Shown here one piece after another: positions 48,244-57,216 of a stretch of 64,000 bases of DNA. The notes under the pieces are model-generated. The model searched no databases. It was not told the DNA's origin and saw only the letters and a program-made list of their open reading frames with translations. The DNA is from Liolophura sinensis. Lineage: Eukaryota > Mollusca > Polyplacophora > Chitonida > Chitonidae. The translations under genes and the position numbers were made by a program. Where the stretch lies: the NCBI RefSeq assembly GCF_032854445.1, contig NC_088299.1, forward strand, positions 13,819,608 through 13,883,607, written 5' to 3'. Position 1 is the first letter of the stretch. Every line of letters starts with the position of its first letter.

Positions 48244-49278
48244 TTGCCGAGCGGTGACAGTGACGTACGGGAGTTGTACCAGCGGTATTGGCAATCGATC
48301 AGGACGTATTTCCATCGCCACAAACCAATTCAAGACTGCTATAATTACCGACTGAGTGATCTCGGTGCTATCCCAGCCTATGTAGACGAGATTTACGAAG
48401 ACCAGCCGACTGCTTTCACTATCAATTACAGTTTTGGATATATCCTCCGCCACAAAGAGACGGGTCAGGTGCGGTATTATTACCCGAGCACCAACAACAC
48501 CCGAGTACTCGACGCACCGTACCGCGTGGCGAGTCGGGCTGACCTGCGAGGATTCCACACCCAGCATCTCCTCACCCAAGACCCGCTTACCTGGGCCCAA
48601 AAACAACGCCCCAATACGAAATGGACCGTCGACCTCATCACCAACGTGCTGTTTTTCGTCCACAAACTCCCGCATCAGCCTATCGGTAAAGGTGGGGTAA
48701 CGTTACCCTCTTACCTGAAAGGAAACAAGGGGCTACACACGTTGGTGGGTGGGGATAACGGTCCTTACAGGGACTATTTGTGTTTGTTTCGGTGTCTGGC
48801 CGTCCATCTAGACCAGGCCAACCCCAATAACTGCGAACGCCAGGCTGGGGTGTATTACCGCAGGTATCTGGAGGAAATGGAGATGGAGCCGAGGTATTTC
48901 CGCGGAGTGCCCCTCAGTGCGCTGGACACGGTGGAAAGCCTGTTTCAAGTGAACATTCAAGTCTACCACCTCATCCCCATGGACAGGTCGTACTCAGCAC
49001 AACTCATTCACCGCAGTGCCGAGCGCTATTCTACACCTACCCTGCGGTTAAACCTGTACCAGCGGCATTTCAGCTACATCAAAGACATGGGACGTTATGC
49101 TCGATCTTTCACCTGCCAGGTGTGTCAGAAGAGTTTTCCGAAACTGTGGGAGTTACGACGGCACGGTCAAACGTTGCACCGACGCCATTCGACGAAAGTA
49201 CCCGGGGGGTGTCTTCCGCAATCAGCCCACCATTTTCGAAACGTTGGCGGACATGGGGATCGAACTCCAGGACGGTGA
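48244..49278 (+). CDS. Polinton polymerase-region N-terminal frame
   Basis: An open frame of about 345 codons ahead of the polymerase core. The listed start is a TTG and the frame is open further upstream, so the start is unknown. It has LCLFRCLAVHL after a GGDNGP, a phrase typical of the N-terminal region of Polinton polymerase proteins that faintly recalls the Asp/Cys block of OTU-type cysteine proteases. Near its end stands a single C2H2 finger, CQVCQKSFPKLWELRRHG. The element is treated as a fossil, so I do not connect this frame with its neighbours. Confidence 0.6.
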   Translation: MPSGDSDVRELYQRYWQSIRTYFHRHKPIQDCYNYRLSDLGAIPAYVDEIYEDQPTAFTINYSFGYILRHKETGQVRYYYPSTNNTRVLDAPYRVASRADLRGFHTQHLLTQDPLTWAQKQRPNTKWTVDLITNVLFFVHKLPHQPIGKGGVTLPSYLKGNKGLHTLVGGDNGPYRDYLCLFRCLAVHLDQANPNNCERQAGVYYRRYLEEMEMEPRYFRGVPLSALDTVESLFQVNIQVYHLIPMDRSYSAQLIHRSAERYSTPTLRLNLYQRHFSYIKDMGRYARSFTCQVCQKSFPKLWELRRHGQTLHRRHSTKVPGGCLPQSAHHFRNVGGHGDRTPGR

Positions 49279-52042
49279 CGACGGCATCTTCCCATACCGA
49301 GCGTGTTATGACTTTGAGGCGTACTTGGCTCCGGTGAACCCGGTGGACGATGCGGCGACTGCCTCGACGGAATGGACGGCTCAACACATCCCCATGAGTG
49401 TCAGCGTCAACTCTAATGTACCGGATTACGACCAGCCCGTGTGTTTCATCTCCACCGGCGATCCCCAGGCACTCGTCGGGGATATGATGGCTTACCTCAA
49501 CACCATCAGCGAGATCAGTAGCGCCTATCTCCACGAGCGTTATGCTTACATCCTGGACGCCTTAGACGAGCGGATCGATCCCGACGAGAAGAAACCGTCT
49601 TACACACGCCGAGTGCGGGACAGATTCGTGACCTATATGGACCAACTCCCCGTCCTCGGCTTTAACTCGGGTAACTATGACCTGAACTTAATCAAACAAC
49701 AGCTTTACCCCCACCTGGTCCAGAGCGGTGAATTGGAGTATGTGATTAAGCGGAACAATAATCACATGGCCCTCGCCACACCGCAGCTGAAATTTCTGGA
49801 CATTCGGAATTACCTGGCCCCGAATTACAGTTACGACAAGTGGGTGAAAGCTTACGACTGTCACGTGACCAAAGGGAAATTTTGTTACAGCTACATAGAC
49901 TCCCTGGCCCGGCTGGAGGAAACCACACTGCCACCGCAGCATGCTTTCGACAACGATCTCACCCACCAGCCGTGCACGGACGCAGAGTACAAGACCTTAC
50001 AGACGGTGTGGCGAGAGCACGGCATGCGGACCGTCAAAGACTTAATGCGGTGGTATAATAACCTAGACGTCATTCCCTTCATGGAGGCTGCGGAGAAGAT
50101 GTCGGTGTTCTACCGAACCATGCATGTGGATGTCTTCAAAGACTGCATCAGCATACCAGGGCTTACCCTCCGCTACTTATTCCATGATTTACGCTCTGTG
50201 TTCACCCTCGTCGGTGAGAAAGACAAAGACATGCACGAGTGCCTCAAGAAAAACATCGTGGGTGGGCCGAGTATCATTTTCCACCGCTACCACGAACGAG
50301 GTGTGACCCGTATACGGGGCGGAAAGCTGTGTCAGCGCATCGTGGGATTCGATGCCAACGCGCTGTACCTGTACTGCCTGGCCTCACCTATGCCGGCAGG
50401 TCACTGCGTCCGTTGGCGCCGTCAGGACGGGGGAGAGAAGTTCGTTCCCTCCGGCACCGCCACCCGTCTGGCTGAAAAATGGCTGGACTGGAAGTCACAG
50501 CAGCTGGGGGTATCGATCCGTCACCGACTCAATCACACCGAGAAGCGGATCGGCAACCGACAACTCCCCGTAGACGGGTTCGCCTATATCGACGGACAGC
50601 CTACTGTGTTTCAATTCCACGGGTGTTATTTCCACTATCACGGCTGTCACCTGAATCACCCTCGCCCGGGAAAGGTGTGCTACAACGAGCGGCGCGGATT
50701 AACCCCCCAGGACTTACGGCGGGAGGTGGATGCGAACGACGCATACATTCGCTCCCAGGGCTATCCATTGGTAACGATATGGGAGTGCGAGTTCCACCGC
50801 CAACGCGCGACAAACCCAGCCTTACGGGACTTCCTACAACAGTACGGTTTACCCCCGTCACAGCGACAACCCAAGACACAAGCTCAGCTCATGGAGGCTG
50901 TCATTCAAGGTCAGTTGTTTGGATTTGTGGAATGTGACATCCACGTGCCGGACCATCTCAAAGCGGACTTTGCCGAATGCCCACCCATCTTTAAAAACAC
51001 CGAGGTGAGTCGGGCTGATATAGGCCCCACCATGGCAGAGTTCGCGGCTGTGAATGACATCATGCCCACACCCAGGCGTATGCTGATCGGGAGCATGTTT
51101 GGCAAGCAAATTCTGCTAGCCACACCTCTGCTCCAATGGTATCTCGGTCGGGGATTGGTCGTCACGCACGTCTACCAAGCGATGGAATACACACCGGAGC
51201 GAGCGTTCGAATCCTTCGCAGACGCCGTCACCCAAGCTCGACGGGAGGGGGATGTCGACCCCACCAAAGCCCTGATCGGGGAGACCATGAAGCTGTTGGG
51301 GAATTCAGGTTATGGAAAAACAGTCACCAATCAAGACCGACACGTGGATGTCAAAATCTGTGATCTGGCAAAAACACGAAAATTACTGGCGAGTGTTCGG
51401 TGTCGAACCGTCGACCCCATCGACGAGACCACCTTTGAAGTGACGAGTAGCAAGAAGACCATTCGCTACAATCTCCCCTTGCAAATAGGGTGCATGGTCT
51501 ACCAGTATGCCAAACTCCGCATGCTGGAATTTTATTACGATTTCATGGCTCGTTTTTTCGACAAGGCGGATTGGCAGTACTGTGAGATGGACACAGACTC
51601 TGCTTACATGGCTTGGTCCGACCCAGACTGGGAATCCCTCGTCAAACCCGAGCTGCGAGCCGTGTACGAGACCGAGCGGGATGCGTGGTTACCCCGTCGC
51701 GACCATTACGACCACGATAAGCGCACACCGGGGCTTTTCAAAGTCGAGTGGACCGGTGATGCCATCGTCAGTTTGTGTTCCAAGACTTATTATTGTTACG
51801 GCGGGGCATCCAACACCAAAGACAAACTCTCCTGCAAAGGTGTGAGCGCACGAGGTGTGGACAAGGCCGTGTACCTCTCTGTGTTGCGCAATCACCAAAG
51901 CGCGAGTGGTGTGAATCGGGGGATGCGGATGCGGGGGAATACGATGTACTCGTATACCCAACACAAAGACGCATTCACATACTTTTACGGAAAGCGAAAA
52001 GTGCTCCCCGACGGGGTGAGCACCACCTATTTAGATCTGTAG
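49097..52042 (+). CDS. Polinton protein-primed family B DNA polymerase
   Basis: About 980 codons ending in TAG. The 3'-5' exonuclease blocks are visible as CYDFEAYL (Exo I, about residue 70) and GFNSGNYDLNLIK (Exo II, about 195). Polymerase motifs follow in order: GFDANALYLYCLASP (motif A, about 415), KLLGNSGYGKTVTN (motif B, about 735), EMDTDSAYMAW (motif C, about 835) and CKGVSARG (KxY-like, about 915). Between A and B lies an inserted block with FHGCYFHYHGCH and GYPLVTIWECEF. That block resembles the nuclease-like insertion of many Polinton polymerases. Enzymes of this class copy linear DNA from terminal-protein primers. The first ATG is probably not the true protein start. Confidence 0.9.
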   Translation: MLDLSPARCVRRVFRNCGSYDGTVKRCTDAIRRKYPGGVFRNQPTIFETLADMGIELQDGDDGIFPYRACYDFEAYLAPVNPVDDAATASTEWTAQHIPMSVSVNSNVPDYDQPVCFISTGDPQALVGDMMAYLNTISEISSAYLHERYAYILDALDERIDPDEKKPSYTRRVRDRFVTYMDQLPVLGFNSGNYDLNLIKQQLYPHLVQSGELEYVIKRNNNHMALATPQLKFLDIRNYLAPNYSYDKWVKAYDCHVTKGKFCYSYIDSLARLEETTLPPQHAFDNDLTHQPCTDAEYKTLQTVWREHGMRTVKDLMRWYNNLDVIPFMEAAEKMSVFYRTMHVDVFKDCISIPGLTLRYLFHDLRSVFTLVGEKDKDMHECLKKNIVGGPSIIFHRYHERGVTRIRGGKLCQRIVGFDANALYLYCLASPMPAGHCVRWRRQDGGEKFVPSGTATRLAEKWLDWKSQQLGVSIRHRLNHTEKRIGNRQLPVDGFAYIDGQPTVFQFHGCYFHYHGCHLNHPRPGKVCYNERRGLTPQDLRREVDANDAYIRSQGYPLVTIWECEFHRQRATNPALRDFLQQYGLPPSQRQPKTQAQLMEAVIQGQLFGFVECDIHVPDHLKADFAECPPIFKNTEVSRADIGPTMAEFAAVNDIMPTPRRMLIGSMFGKQILLATPLLQWYLGRGLVVTHVYQAMEYTPERAFESFADAVTQARREGDVDPTKALIGETMKLLGNSGYGKTVTNQDRHVDVKICDLAKTRKLLASVRCRTVDPIDETTFEVTSSKKTIRYNLPLQIGCMVYQYAKLRMLEFYYDFMARFFDKADWQYCEMDTDSAYMAWSDPDWESLVKPELRAVYETERDAWLPRRDHYDHDKRTPGLFKVEWTGDAIVSLCSKTYYCYGGASNTKDKLSCKGVSARGVDKAVYLSVLRNHQSASGVNRGMRMRGNTMYSYTQHKDAFTYFYGKRKVLPDGVSTTYLDL

Positions 52043-52600
52043 AACGGTGCTATGGATACTCTACACACCCGGCTCCTGTGCTCTTGTGCTCTTGTGATAC
52101 TTCCCACGGCCCTTTTCAGGGCCAACCAACTCTTCCCGAAAGAGTACTTTCTCAATCTAAGCACTAAAAAAAAAGAAAAAAAAAGAAACCCCACACCAGA
52201 CACAGTCTTCCCATTTTTTTTAATTGTACAATTTTTTCATGTGTTTTATCATTCGCAGTGGTACGTACGTGAAAAAGTTAAAAACGTCTAGCGGGGGGCG
52301 GCGGGCCGGCAGCCGTAATAGCCTGACACACTGACCCGACTTGCCGTGCCTGCTACATAGTCATACATTGTTGCCGAGCGGCGCCTTGCCGGTATACGGC
52401 ATGCGGGCTGGTAACAATGTATGACGCAACAATGTATGACGATGTAACAGGCGGTGACTGGGTCAGTGTGTCAGTGTGTTATAGCTGGCCTGCATGCTGT
52501 TGTGGTAGTCCTCATCATAATAAAGAAAAAAGTCAAACCACCACGGTATGTGAGTCTCATAGTCTCTTTTTTTAATTTTATTCCATACTGTATGGGGTAA
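52043..52600. terminator. Convergent gene-end zone with large inverted repeat and two poly(A) signals
   Basis: The plus-strand polymerase block and the minus-strand virion block converge here. AGCCTGACACACTGACC (52320) pairs with GGTCAGTGTGTCAGTGTG (52461). Inside, GTCATACATTGTTGCC (52360-52375) pairs with GGTAACAATGTATGAC (52410-52425) and with a second copy ending at 52440. AATAAA lies on the plus strand near 52516 and on the minus strand at 52577-52582. It probably ends transcription both ways; a replication role is possible but not shown. Confidence 0.6.
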
Positions 52601-53260
52601 CAGGTCGAACAGGGAAAACAAGAACGTGGAATGCATAACACGTCGAACTGGAAAGAAAGAATGTTATTTGATGTATGTTTTACAGTCCATGGGTGTGGAA
52701 AAAAAACGAGGGATGAATCCCAAAACTGACGATCCACCCAATCGAACACCCGCAAGTCATTATCGTAGGTCGTGCACGCTGTGTCCAACGTGTGTACAAT
52801 AGCATCCATGGGACGGCCTCGAGCTCGCTGGGTTAAGTAATACACACAATATTGACCGCACACGGTCGTGTCCAGACTCTGCAGCCGCCCATCGTTCCAC
52901 GTCCAGTGGTGTGTTCCCCGGTTAAGCCAAGCGGTAATATCGGGGTAGAGGGGTGGGAGTCCGTAGGAATCAAAGTATTCGCCCCGGAGATGGGGTGGAT
53001 TGGACCACTGGTCTATGAAGACGGCGACCCAATGTCGTCCTGGGCGAAGACACGTGTCTGTGTTAATGATGCAGGCCCAGGGGGTCCAGGGGATCCTAGG
53101 GGTGGGGTGTGAGGGGTGTGAGGGGTGTGAGGGGCGTGAGGGGAGTGAGGGGAGTGAGGGAGATGATCCCGAGGGTAGACCCCACCTCCTGCCCCCACCA
53201 CAGCCCGGGTAAACACGTCTGTTTGTAGCACACGTCGCAATTGTACCGTGTCCATGTTGT
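52471..53260 (-). pseudogene. Polinton adenain-like cysteine protease region
   Basis: On the minus strand, MDTVQLRRVLQTDVF and YPRDHLP open the region, and TTVCGQYCVYYLTQ marks the catalytic Cys block typical of adenovirus-type (ULP1-clan) proteases, which mature virion proteins. A tract of PHTPHTPHTP, coded by (GGGTGTGAG)n, lies between them. The region is interrupted, so it is recorded as a fossil without reconstruction. Its place directly downstream of the capsid gene fits the family's usual gene order. Confidence 0.7.
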
Positions 53261-53309
53261 TGTTTGTTGTTTTGGGCTGTTCAACTGGCGAAGTCACAGA
53301 GCACGTTTC

Positions 53310-54589
53310 GGCTTTGGTCTATTTCTATGATATTGCTGAATTCAGCGTAGCACACCACGTTAATGGTTTCCGGCAGTGGTTTGGCAAACCGCATCTCCAG
53401 GCGCAAATCCCCTTTTTGTACCAGGTTCAGTGGTGGTCATCGTGGAGGCTAGGGGTCAAGTCGAAACAAAACAGCGTGTGGCCTTCGGCGAATGTGGTGC
53501 GCTTGATATTGTTTCCTTCGTCGTGGAACGCTTTCCCCGTGTGGGTAAAGAGGTTCATGTACGTGCGGATGAAATTCTCGTTCTCAAAGTCGGGTGTCAG
53601 GGGCTTGGTTGGAATCTGACGACCGCCGACGTACAAGGCGACGAAGTTTGTGTAGTAGTGTCGGAAACGAAACGGGGTTTTTAGTGTAGTCCCCGTCAAA
53701 AAGCCTTGTTGCTCACACACCCCACCACTAAACGTGTCGGTAAGCCTGCCCAGAAATAGGTTTTGTTCATTGATGAGGGTGTGACCTCTGGGAACAGAGA
53801 AATACTTGGTCAGCACGCGGCGGATTGGGTACTGGCAGGAGCTTTGGGCCAAGGCTTTCAAATGCCCCAGTTGCACACCGCTGGTGATTTTCACTTTACG
53901 CACAAAGATCAAGACCTCCTCCAAGCGAGTCTTGTAACCGGGAGCGGCTTCATCGGACATCAAAGCAAACGAATCCTTAGCCGGGTGAGACGGATGCGGA
54001 CGTTGTTGAGCAGGTGTCGGTGTTGCAGGAACATGTCACAATGGCAGGCGACCCAGCATGTCAACCGACCGACTTTCACCCGTGCAGTTCAGCCGATCGA
54101 CAAACCCGGCTGGTTGGTGTCACTCATCGTGTCAAACTTTCCTGGGGTGTCCGCATACCACAAGGCAGCAGACAGCTTGCTCTTTTTAGCCTCTTTACCG
54201 TAAGACAACAATGTCTCCAAGTAAGCCCGGTATGGGTACATGTTGGTGGACGGCGTGATGAGTTTATCGTTCAGGGAGACGTCGACCTGTCGCCACATGG
54301 ATTGTATCCACAGGTTAGTCGGAGCCACCTTCTTGTCAGCCGCCACAGCCGTCCCGTCCCCGTTGAGGATTTTTGCCTTCACGTACAGCATGGTGTTGGC
54401 CAAGTCCAAGTAAGTGTCTGCGTCAGCGTTGGTGATGACAAATTCTACAGGTCCCACATCACTCAGGCTGGCGATGGGGCTGTAAGCATCCCAGCGGCCT
54501 TCTCGAACGCTGGTGTCGGTCGGGGGTAAGGTCCACAAATCAAACTCACTGCTGACGGACGGGCAGCATTCGGGGTGGGGAAGAGCCAT
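53310..54589 (-). pseudogene. Polinton major capsid protein region (double jelly roll)
   Basis: The minus-strand ATG at 54589 opens MALPHPECC, then FDLWTLPPTDTSVREGRW, VEFVITNADADTYLDLANT, LWIQSMWRQVDVSLNDKL and NMYPYRAYLETLLSYG. These match the conserved N-terminal jelly-roll of Polinton capsid proteins. Further blocks downstream include GHTLINEQNLFLGRL, YYTNFVALYVGG and FIRTYMNLFTHTGKA. Total span of about 1.28 kb is close to normal for the family. The region is interrupted. Family capsids of this fold form the hexons of icosahedral particles. Confidence 0.82.
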
Positions 54590-54694
54590 GGCTTGTGTAT
54601 GTGCGCGTGCGCGTGTGTGTTTAGCTGAAAATATCCGGTGGATTCAGGGCATTCGATGTGGTTCGAGCTTTGATGTGTCTTCTTCTGGCTTGAC

Positions 54695-54715
54695 GGCACG
54701 TCTTTTAAGTCCCAC
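54695..54715 (-). promoter_or_regulatory. TATA-like box upstream of the major capsid gene
   Basis: On the minus strand GGGACTTAAAAGACGTG stands about 110 bp before the capsid ATG (54589), next to a CACGTG E-box (54711-54716). The spacer is GT-rich (CACACGCGCACGCG on the minus strand). Confidence 0.35.
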
Positions 54716-54792
54716 GTGTCGGTGACGAGTGGCGTGACGCGCGGTGTCTTCGTTTTATAGGCTCACCCAGTAACCGCTGTCGGGCGTAGCGA

Positions 54793-55083
54793 CTAGCTTT
54801 GACCAGCAGCTGTTTTCCAGTCGCCAAACCGCGTCGATTCAAAGCCTGTTGTGGTGACACGCCCCCACTCAGCACATCCCCCACGACTTTGCAGTCCGGT
54901 TCGTAACGCCGTTTTGCCCAGTGCTTTCACAGCCGGCGAGGTAACAATGGCTGTGGGAGGAGTTTGCTGAGACCGCCCAGCAAAACCGTGACCGCGCTGG
55001 ACAGCCACACCCCGAAACACAGGTAACCCACCTCCGCCGGCTTGTTTGGTGTAATAGTCGATGTAAGCCTGGTGTGATGCCAT
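54793..55083 (-). CDS. Polinton small virion protein with QRGHG motif
   Basis: A frame of 96 codons reading MASHQAYIDYYTKQAGGGGL, then FRGVAVQRGHGFAGRS. Small Polinton and adintovirus proteins share a start of Tyr-rich sequence, a Gly-Gly stretch and a QRGHGxG block, often compared with adenovirus core or pX proteins cut by the viral protease. The later part shows KALGKTALRTGLQS, as in that family. Its ATG overlaps the TAA of the preceding minor capsid gene as TAATG. The last third is less family-like and may not be original. Confidence 0.6.
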   Translation of the reverse strand: MASHQAYIDYYTKQAGGGGLPVFRGVAVQRGHGFAGRSQQTPPTAIVTSPAVKALGKTALRTGLQSRGGCAEWGRVTTTGFESTRFGDWKTAAGQS

Positions 55084-55856
55084 TATTGCAAGGGTAAAGC
55101 ACGCCGCTGTCGAAAGTGAAGTGTCACCACCACTTTACCGCGTTCAAATGCGACGGATCGACCCGTGTCGTCCCTAATATCAATGTCCACCGTCGAGAAA
55201 TGTTTGGACTGCACGGGGATGTATTCCACGTGTTGGAATGTCTTGGAGACGTGCTCCCCATACTGCCCTTCCGTGGTAACCGTCCGCAACAGCGGGGCCA
55301 ACGTGTCCCCCACCACACGCGGTTCGATAATGTCTGTGTACACGTACAGCGTGGGGGTGCTGATCGTTAAATCCTCGGCACCGACATACATGAGGTCCGC
55401 CGGTCCCATGAGCCATCCGTACGGTAAATTCATGAGTTGCATTAGCCGTGGGCTGAAACCAAGGCCCAGTGGTTTCTCAAACCGCACGCTGTATTTCCGC
55501 TGCATATCGTCGAACTCAAACGTTAAGTCCCCGGCGTGCTCCTGGAGATCGCGGATCTCTGTCTCGCTTAACAATTTGGTCAACCCCCAGGCCAGGTCTT
55601 TGGGTGTCGGGTAGTAGCCGGCTGGTAATATGAGCTTATGCGTAGCGTGGTGCGAGTCCTTTGGGGAGTCTATGGTATACCACACTTCACCTGACCGCAC
55701 GTTAAACCAGGTCCGTGGATACTGTATTTCGACCAGCCCACATTCCCAGTCACCTGTCAAATGGATGGGGCGGGGTAATTGGGTGGTGAAACGGGTCAAG
55801 GTATTGTTGGGGAAGTAGTCCAGCGAGCTGTTACTGGGTAGCGTCACGTAAAACAT
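55083..55856 (-). CDS. Polinton minor capsid protein (penton-like, single jelly roll)
   Basis: An intact frame of 257 codons, usual for the family. It starts MFYVTLPSNSSLDYFPNNTL and continues TRFTTQLPRPIHLTGDWECG, LVEIQYPRTWFN, and later LPYGWLMGPADLMYVG. The N-terminal block 'MFYxTLPSNSS' with 'FTTxLPRPI' is diagnostic of Polinton penton-like proteins, which close the five-fold vertices of the capsid. Downstream gene overlap is TAATG at 55083. A TATA-like TTAATTAAATACAG lies about 60 bp upstream on the minus strand. Confidence 0.9.
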   Translation of the reverse strand: MFYVTLPSNSSLDYFPNNTLTRFTTQLPRPIHLTGDWECGLVEIQYPRTWFNVRSGEVWYTIDSPKDSHHATHKLILPAGYYPTPKDLAWGLTKLLSETEIRDLQEHAGDLTFEFDDMQRKYSVRFEKPLGLGFSPRLMQLMNLPYGWLMGPADLMYVGAEDLTISTPTLYVYTDIIEPRVVGDTLAPLLRTVTTEGQYGEHVSKTFQHVEYIPVQSKHFSTVDIDIRDDTGRSVAFERGKVVVTLHFRQRRALPLQ

Positions 55857-55907
55857 GGTGTGGGTGAGATGATCTCCCTCAGGTGGACTGATCGTTTTGT
55901 CCTCTGG

Positions 55908-55926
55908 TGCCTGTATTTAATTAATA
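55908..55926 (-). promoter_or_regulatory. TATA-like box upstream of the minor capsid gene
   Basis: On the minus strand CCTATTAATTAAATACAGGC, 55-65 bp before the ATG at 55856. It overlaps the 3' end of the upstream gene. Confidence 0.35.
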
Positions 55927-56613
55927 GGGACTCCACCTGAGCGGGCGTATGATAGATGAAGCGGGCCGGAGTTCGGGTCGCTGGCCTCGGCGCGTCTTCT
56001 TGGGTCGCTTTGGTGTGGTGTGTGTGGTGTGTGTGGTGTGTGGTGTGTGTGTGGAACTAGAGGTGGTAGTGGAGGGCCTGGTTTTTTTTTTATGTTGGCT
56101 GGTCGGGGTTCTGGCGATCGGGGGATTCCCCAGCTCGGCGGGTGTGCTCATTTTTTCCCGCACCCAAGCCCGGTAGTGATCCCGGGGTGCTGAGCGCTCG
56201 TGTGAGGGGCTAGGGGTGGTAGGGGTGGTAGGGATGGTAGGGGTGGTAGGCTGGAGGGTTTGGGTCGGGGTGTCTAACATCGCCTTATCCGCCTCGCTCA
56301 AAAAACGACTGGCTGTGGATTTGGCCTGAGGTGGGATCGAACTCGGTCGCCGCCCGATTTGGTATTGATCTTGAAACGTTCGGTACCGTTGAAGAGTGTG
56401 GTGATATCGCTGTATTTTCTCCTCGTCCGAGAGAGTCCTGTCGTGGAGGATCGAGGCCATCTCTTGATCGAGCGTGTTGAGGGCTTTCACCGTACTGGGG
56501 ACGGGGTATGGGGAGTTGGGGTGGGCTGGAGGTGGATGGGCTGAAGGTGAAGGTCGTGTGAGCGTCTCTAAGAGCCGTGGCTCGACCAAGGCCATTTTCT
56601 TGGCGTGCTGCAT
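55921..56613 (-). CDS. Polinton conserved protein of unknown role, Pro/Thr-rich C-terminus
   Basis: A frame of 230 codons. The N-terminus MALVEPRLLETL (from the second ATG) and LDQEMASILHDRTLSDEEK, then LQRYRTF are a helical block I associate with a Polinton protein found beside the capsid genes. A TPTTPTIPTTPTTPS tract and a run of HTTHTTHTT follow, then a very basic end (KRPKKTRRGQRPELR). The basic tail suggests nucleic-acid contact, perhaps a core protein. It starts at 56613 within TAATG, overlapping the stop of the previous gene. Confidence 0.6.
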   Translation of the reverse strand: MQHAKKMALVEPRLLETLTRPSPSAHPPPAHPNSPYPVPSTVKALNTLDQEMASILHDRTLSDEEKIQRYHHTLQRYRTFQDQYQIGRRPSSIPPQAKSTASRFLSEADKAMLDTPTQTLQPTTPTIPTTPTTPSPSHERSAPRDHYRAWVREKMSTPAELGNPPIARTPTSQHKKKTRPSTTTSSSTHTPHTTHTTHTTPKRPKKTRRGQRPELRPASSIIRPLRWSPY

Positions 56614-56999
56614 TACCTACCACCAGCTATAGCCTTACTAGTGACACCCTTAACGACACCGCCGACAACACCCCCGAGAACGGCTGGTACAATGGCTTTG
56701 GCGAGGAGGGGAGCGAGAAGCAGTGGCAGGAATCCACCACGTTGAACAATCCGTCCTTTCTTATGCAGGGGAACACTTTTCTTCACCAAAGTGCGAAGAC
56801 CCGTCTTGTGTCGCTGTAACTTCACCTTCTGAGCCGGCGAGAGTGGGACGTTTCCATTTAACACATTCTTAGCACATTCACACAAGCACCGGAGTAATCC
56901 TGGATCGTTACCCCGCAGCACAGCCTGACGAATAGAGGGGGTGGCTCGCGCGAGTAGGGTTAATAAGGGACCGTAACGTTGGAGACGGTGTGACCTCAT
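56613..56999 (-). CDS. Polinton conserved small protein, basic then hydrophobic
   Basis: I choose the ATG at 56999 (MRSHRLQRYGPLLTLLARAT), because the upstream frame begins with a TTG. The 128 residues hold CECAKNVLNGNVPLSPAQKV, then KLQRHKTGLRTL, a Lys-rich KKSVPLHKKGRI, and a hydrophobic GGFLPLLLAPLLAKAIVPAV. The NVLNGNVPL block is conserved in Polintons. A basic centre with a membrane-active hydrophobic end recalls adenovirus pVI-like minor proteins; this is an analogy only. It is preceded by a TATA-like CATAAAA and a copy of the intergenic motif. Confidence 0.7.
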   Translation of the reverse strand: MRSHRLQRYGPLLTLLARATPSIRQAVLRGNDPGLLRCLCECAKNVLNGNVPLSPAQKVKLQRHKTGLRTLVKKSVPLHKKGRIVQRGGFLPLLLAPLLAKAIVPAVLGGVVGGVVKGVTSKAIAGGR

Positions 57000-57050
57000 C
57001 ACGGGTCGTCGTCGTGAGAGCAACTGAGGTGATAGACTGTGTGTTCAAAG

Positions 57051-57084
57051 TTTTATGACGACACACTGACACACTGACCTAGTC
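57051..57084 (-). promoter_or_regulatory. TATA-like box with upstream intergenic motif
   Basis: On the minus strand GACTAGGTCAGTGTGTCAGT, then GTGTCGTCATAAAAC, about 55 bp before the ATG at 56999. The same motif-plus-TATA order stands before the integrase gene. Confidence 0.55.
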
Positions 57085-57216
57085 ACCGCTCGCCGCAATA
57101 ATACACTGTTTTACCAGTCCGTCAGCTGACACGTCAGCCAGCCCACCCACCAGCCTACCCACCAGCCAGCCAGCCAAAACAAACTGATGTGGTAGATTGT
57201 AGGTTCAAAGTTGGTG
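57085..57216. other. Short Polinton spacer with local duplication
   Basis: GTTCAAAGTTTTATGACG (57043) and GTTCAAAGTTGGTGTTATGA (57203) look like copies of one another. CCAGC/CCACC runs fill the rest. Confidence 0.4.

Noticed and set aside
48082-48675. 197-codon minus-strand frame ending in a Trp run
   Set aside because: The Trp run is the reverse of a (CCA)n stretch, and the rest is the antisense of the polymerase-region frame.
49109-49534. Open frames opposite the polymerase and ATPase genes (e.g. 141 and 120 codons)
   Set aside because: Shadows of GC-rich coding DNA on the opposite strand; no recognisable motif and no own promoter.
50601-50879. 92-codon frame opposite the polymerase
   Set aside because: Antisense shadow of the region coding the nuclease-like insertion.
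53096-53172. Collagen-like or secreted Pro/Thr repeat protein
   Set aside because: The repeat is a (GGGTGTGAG)n expansion within the Polinton protease region.
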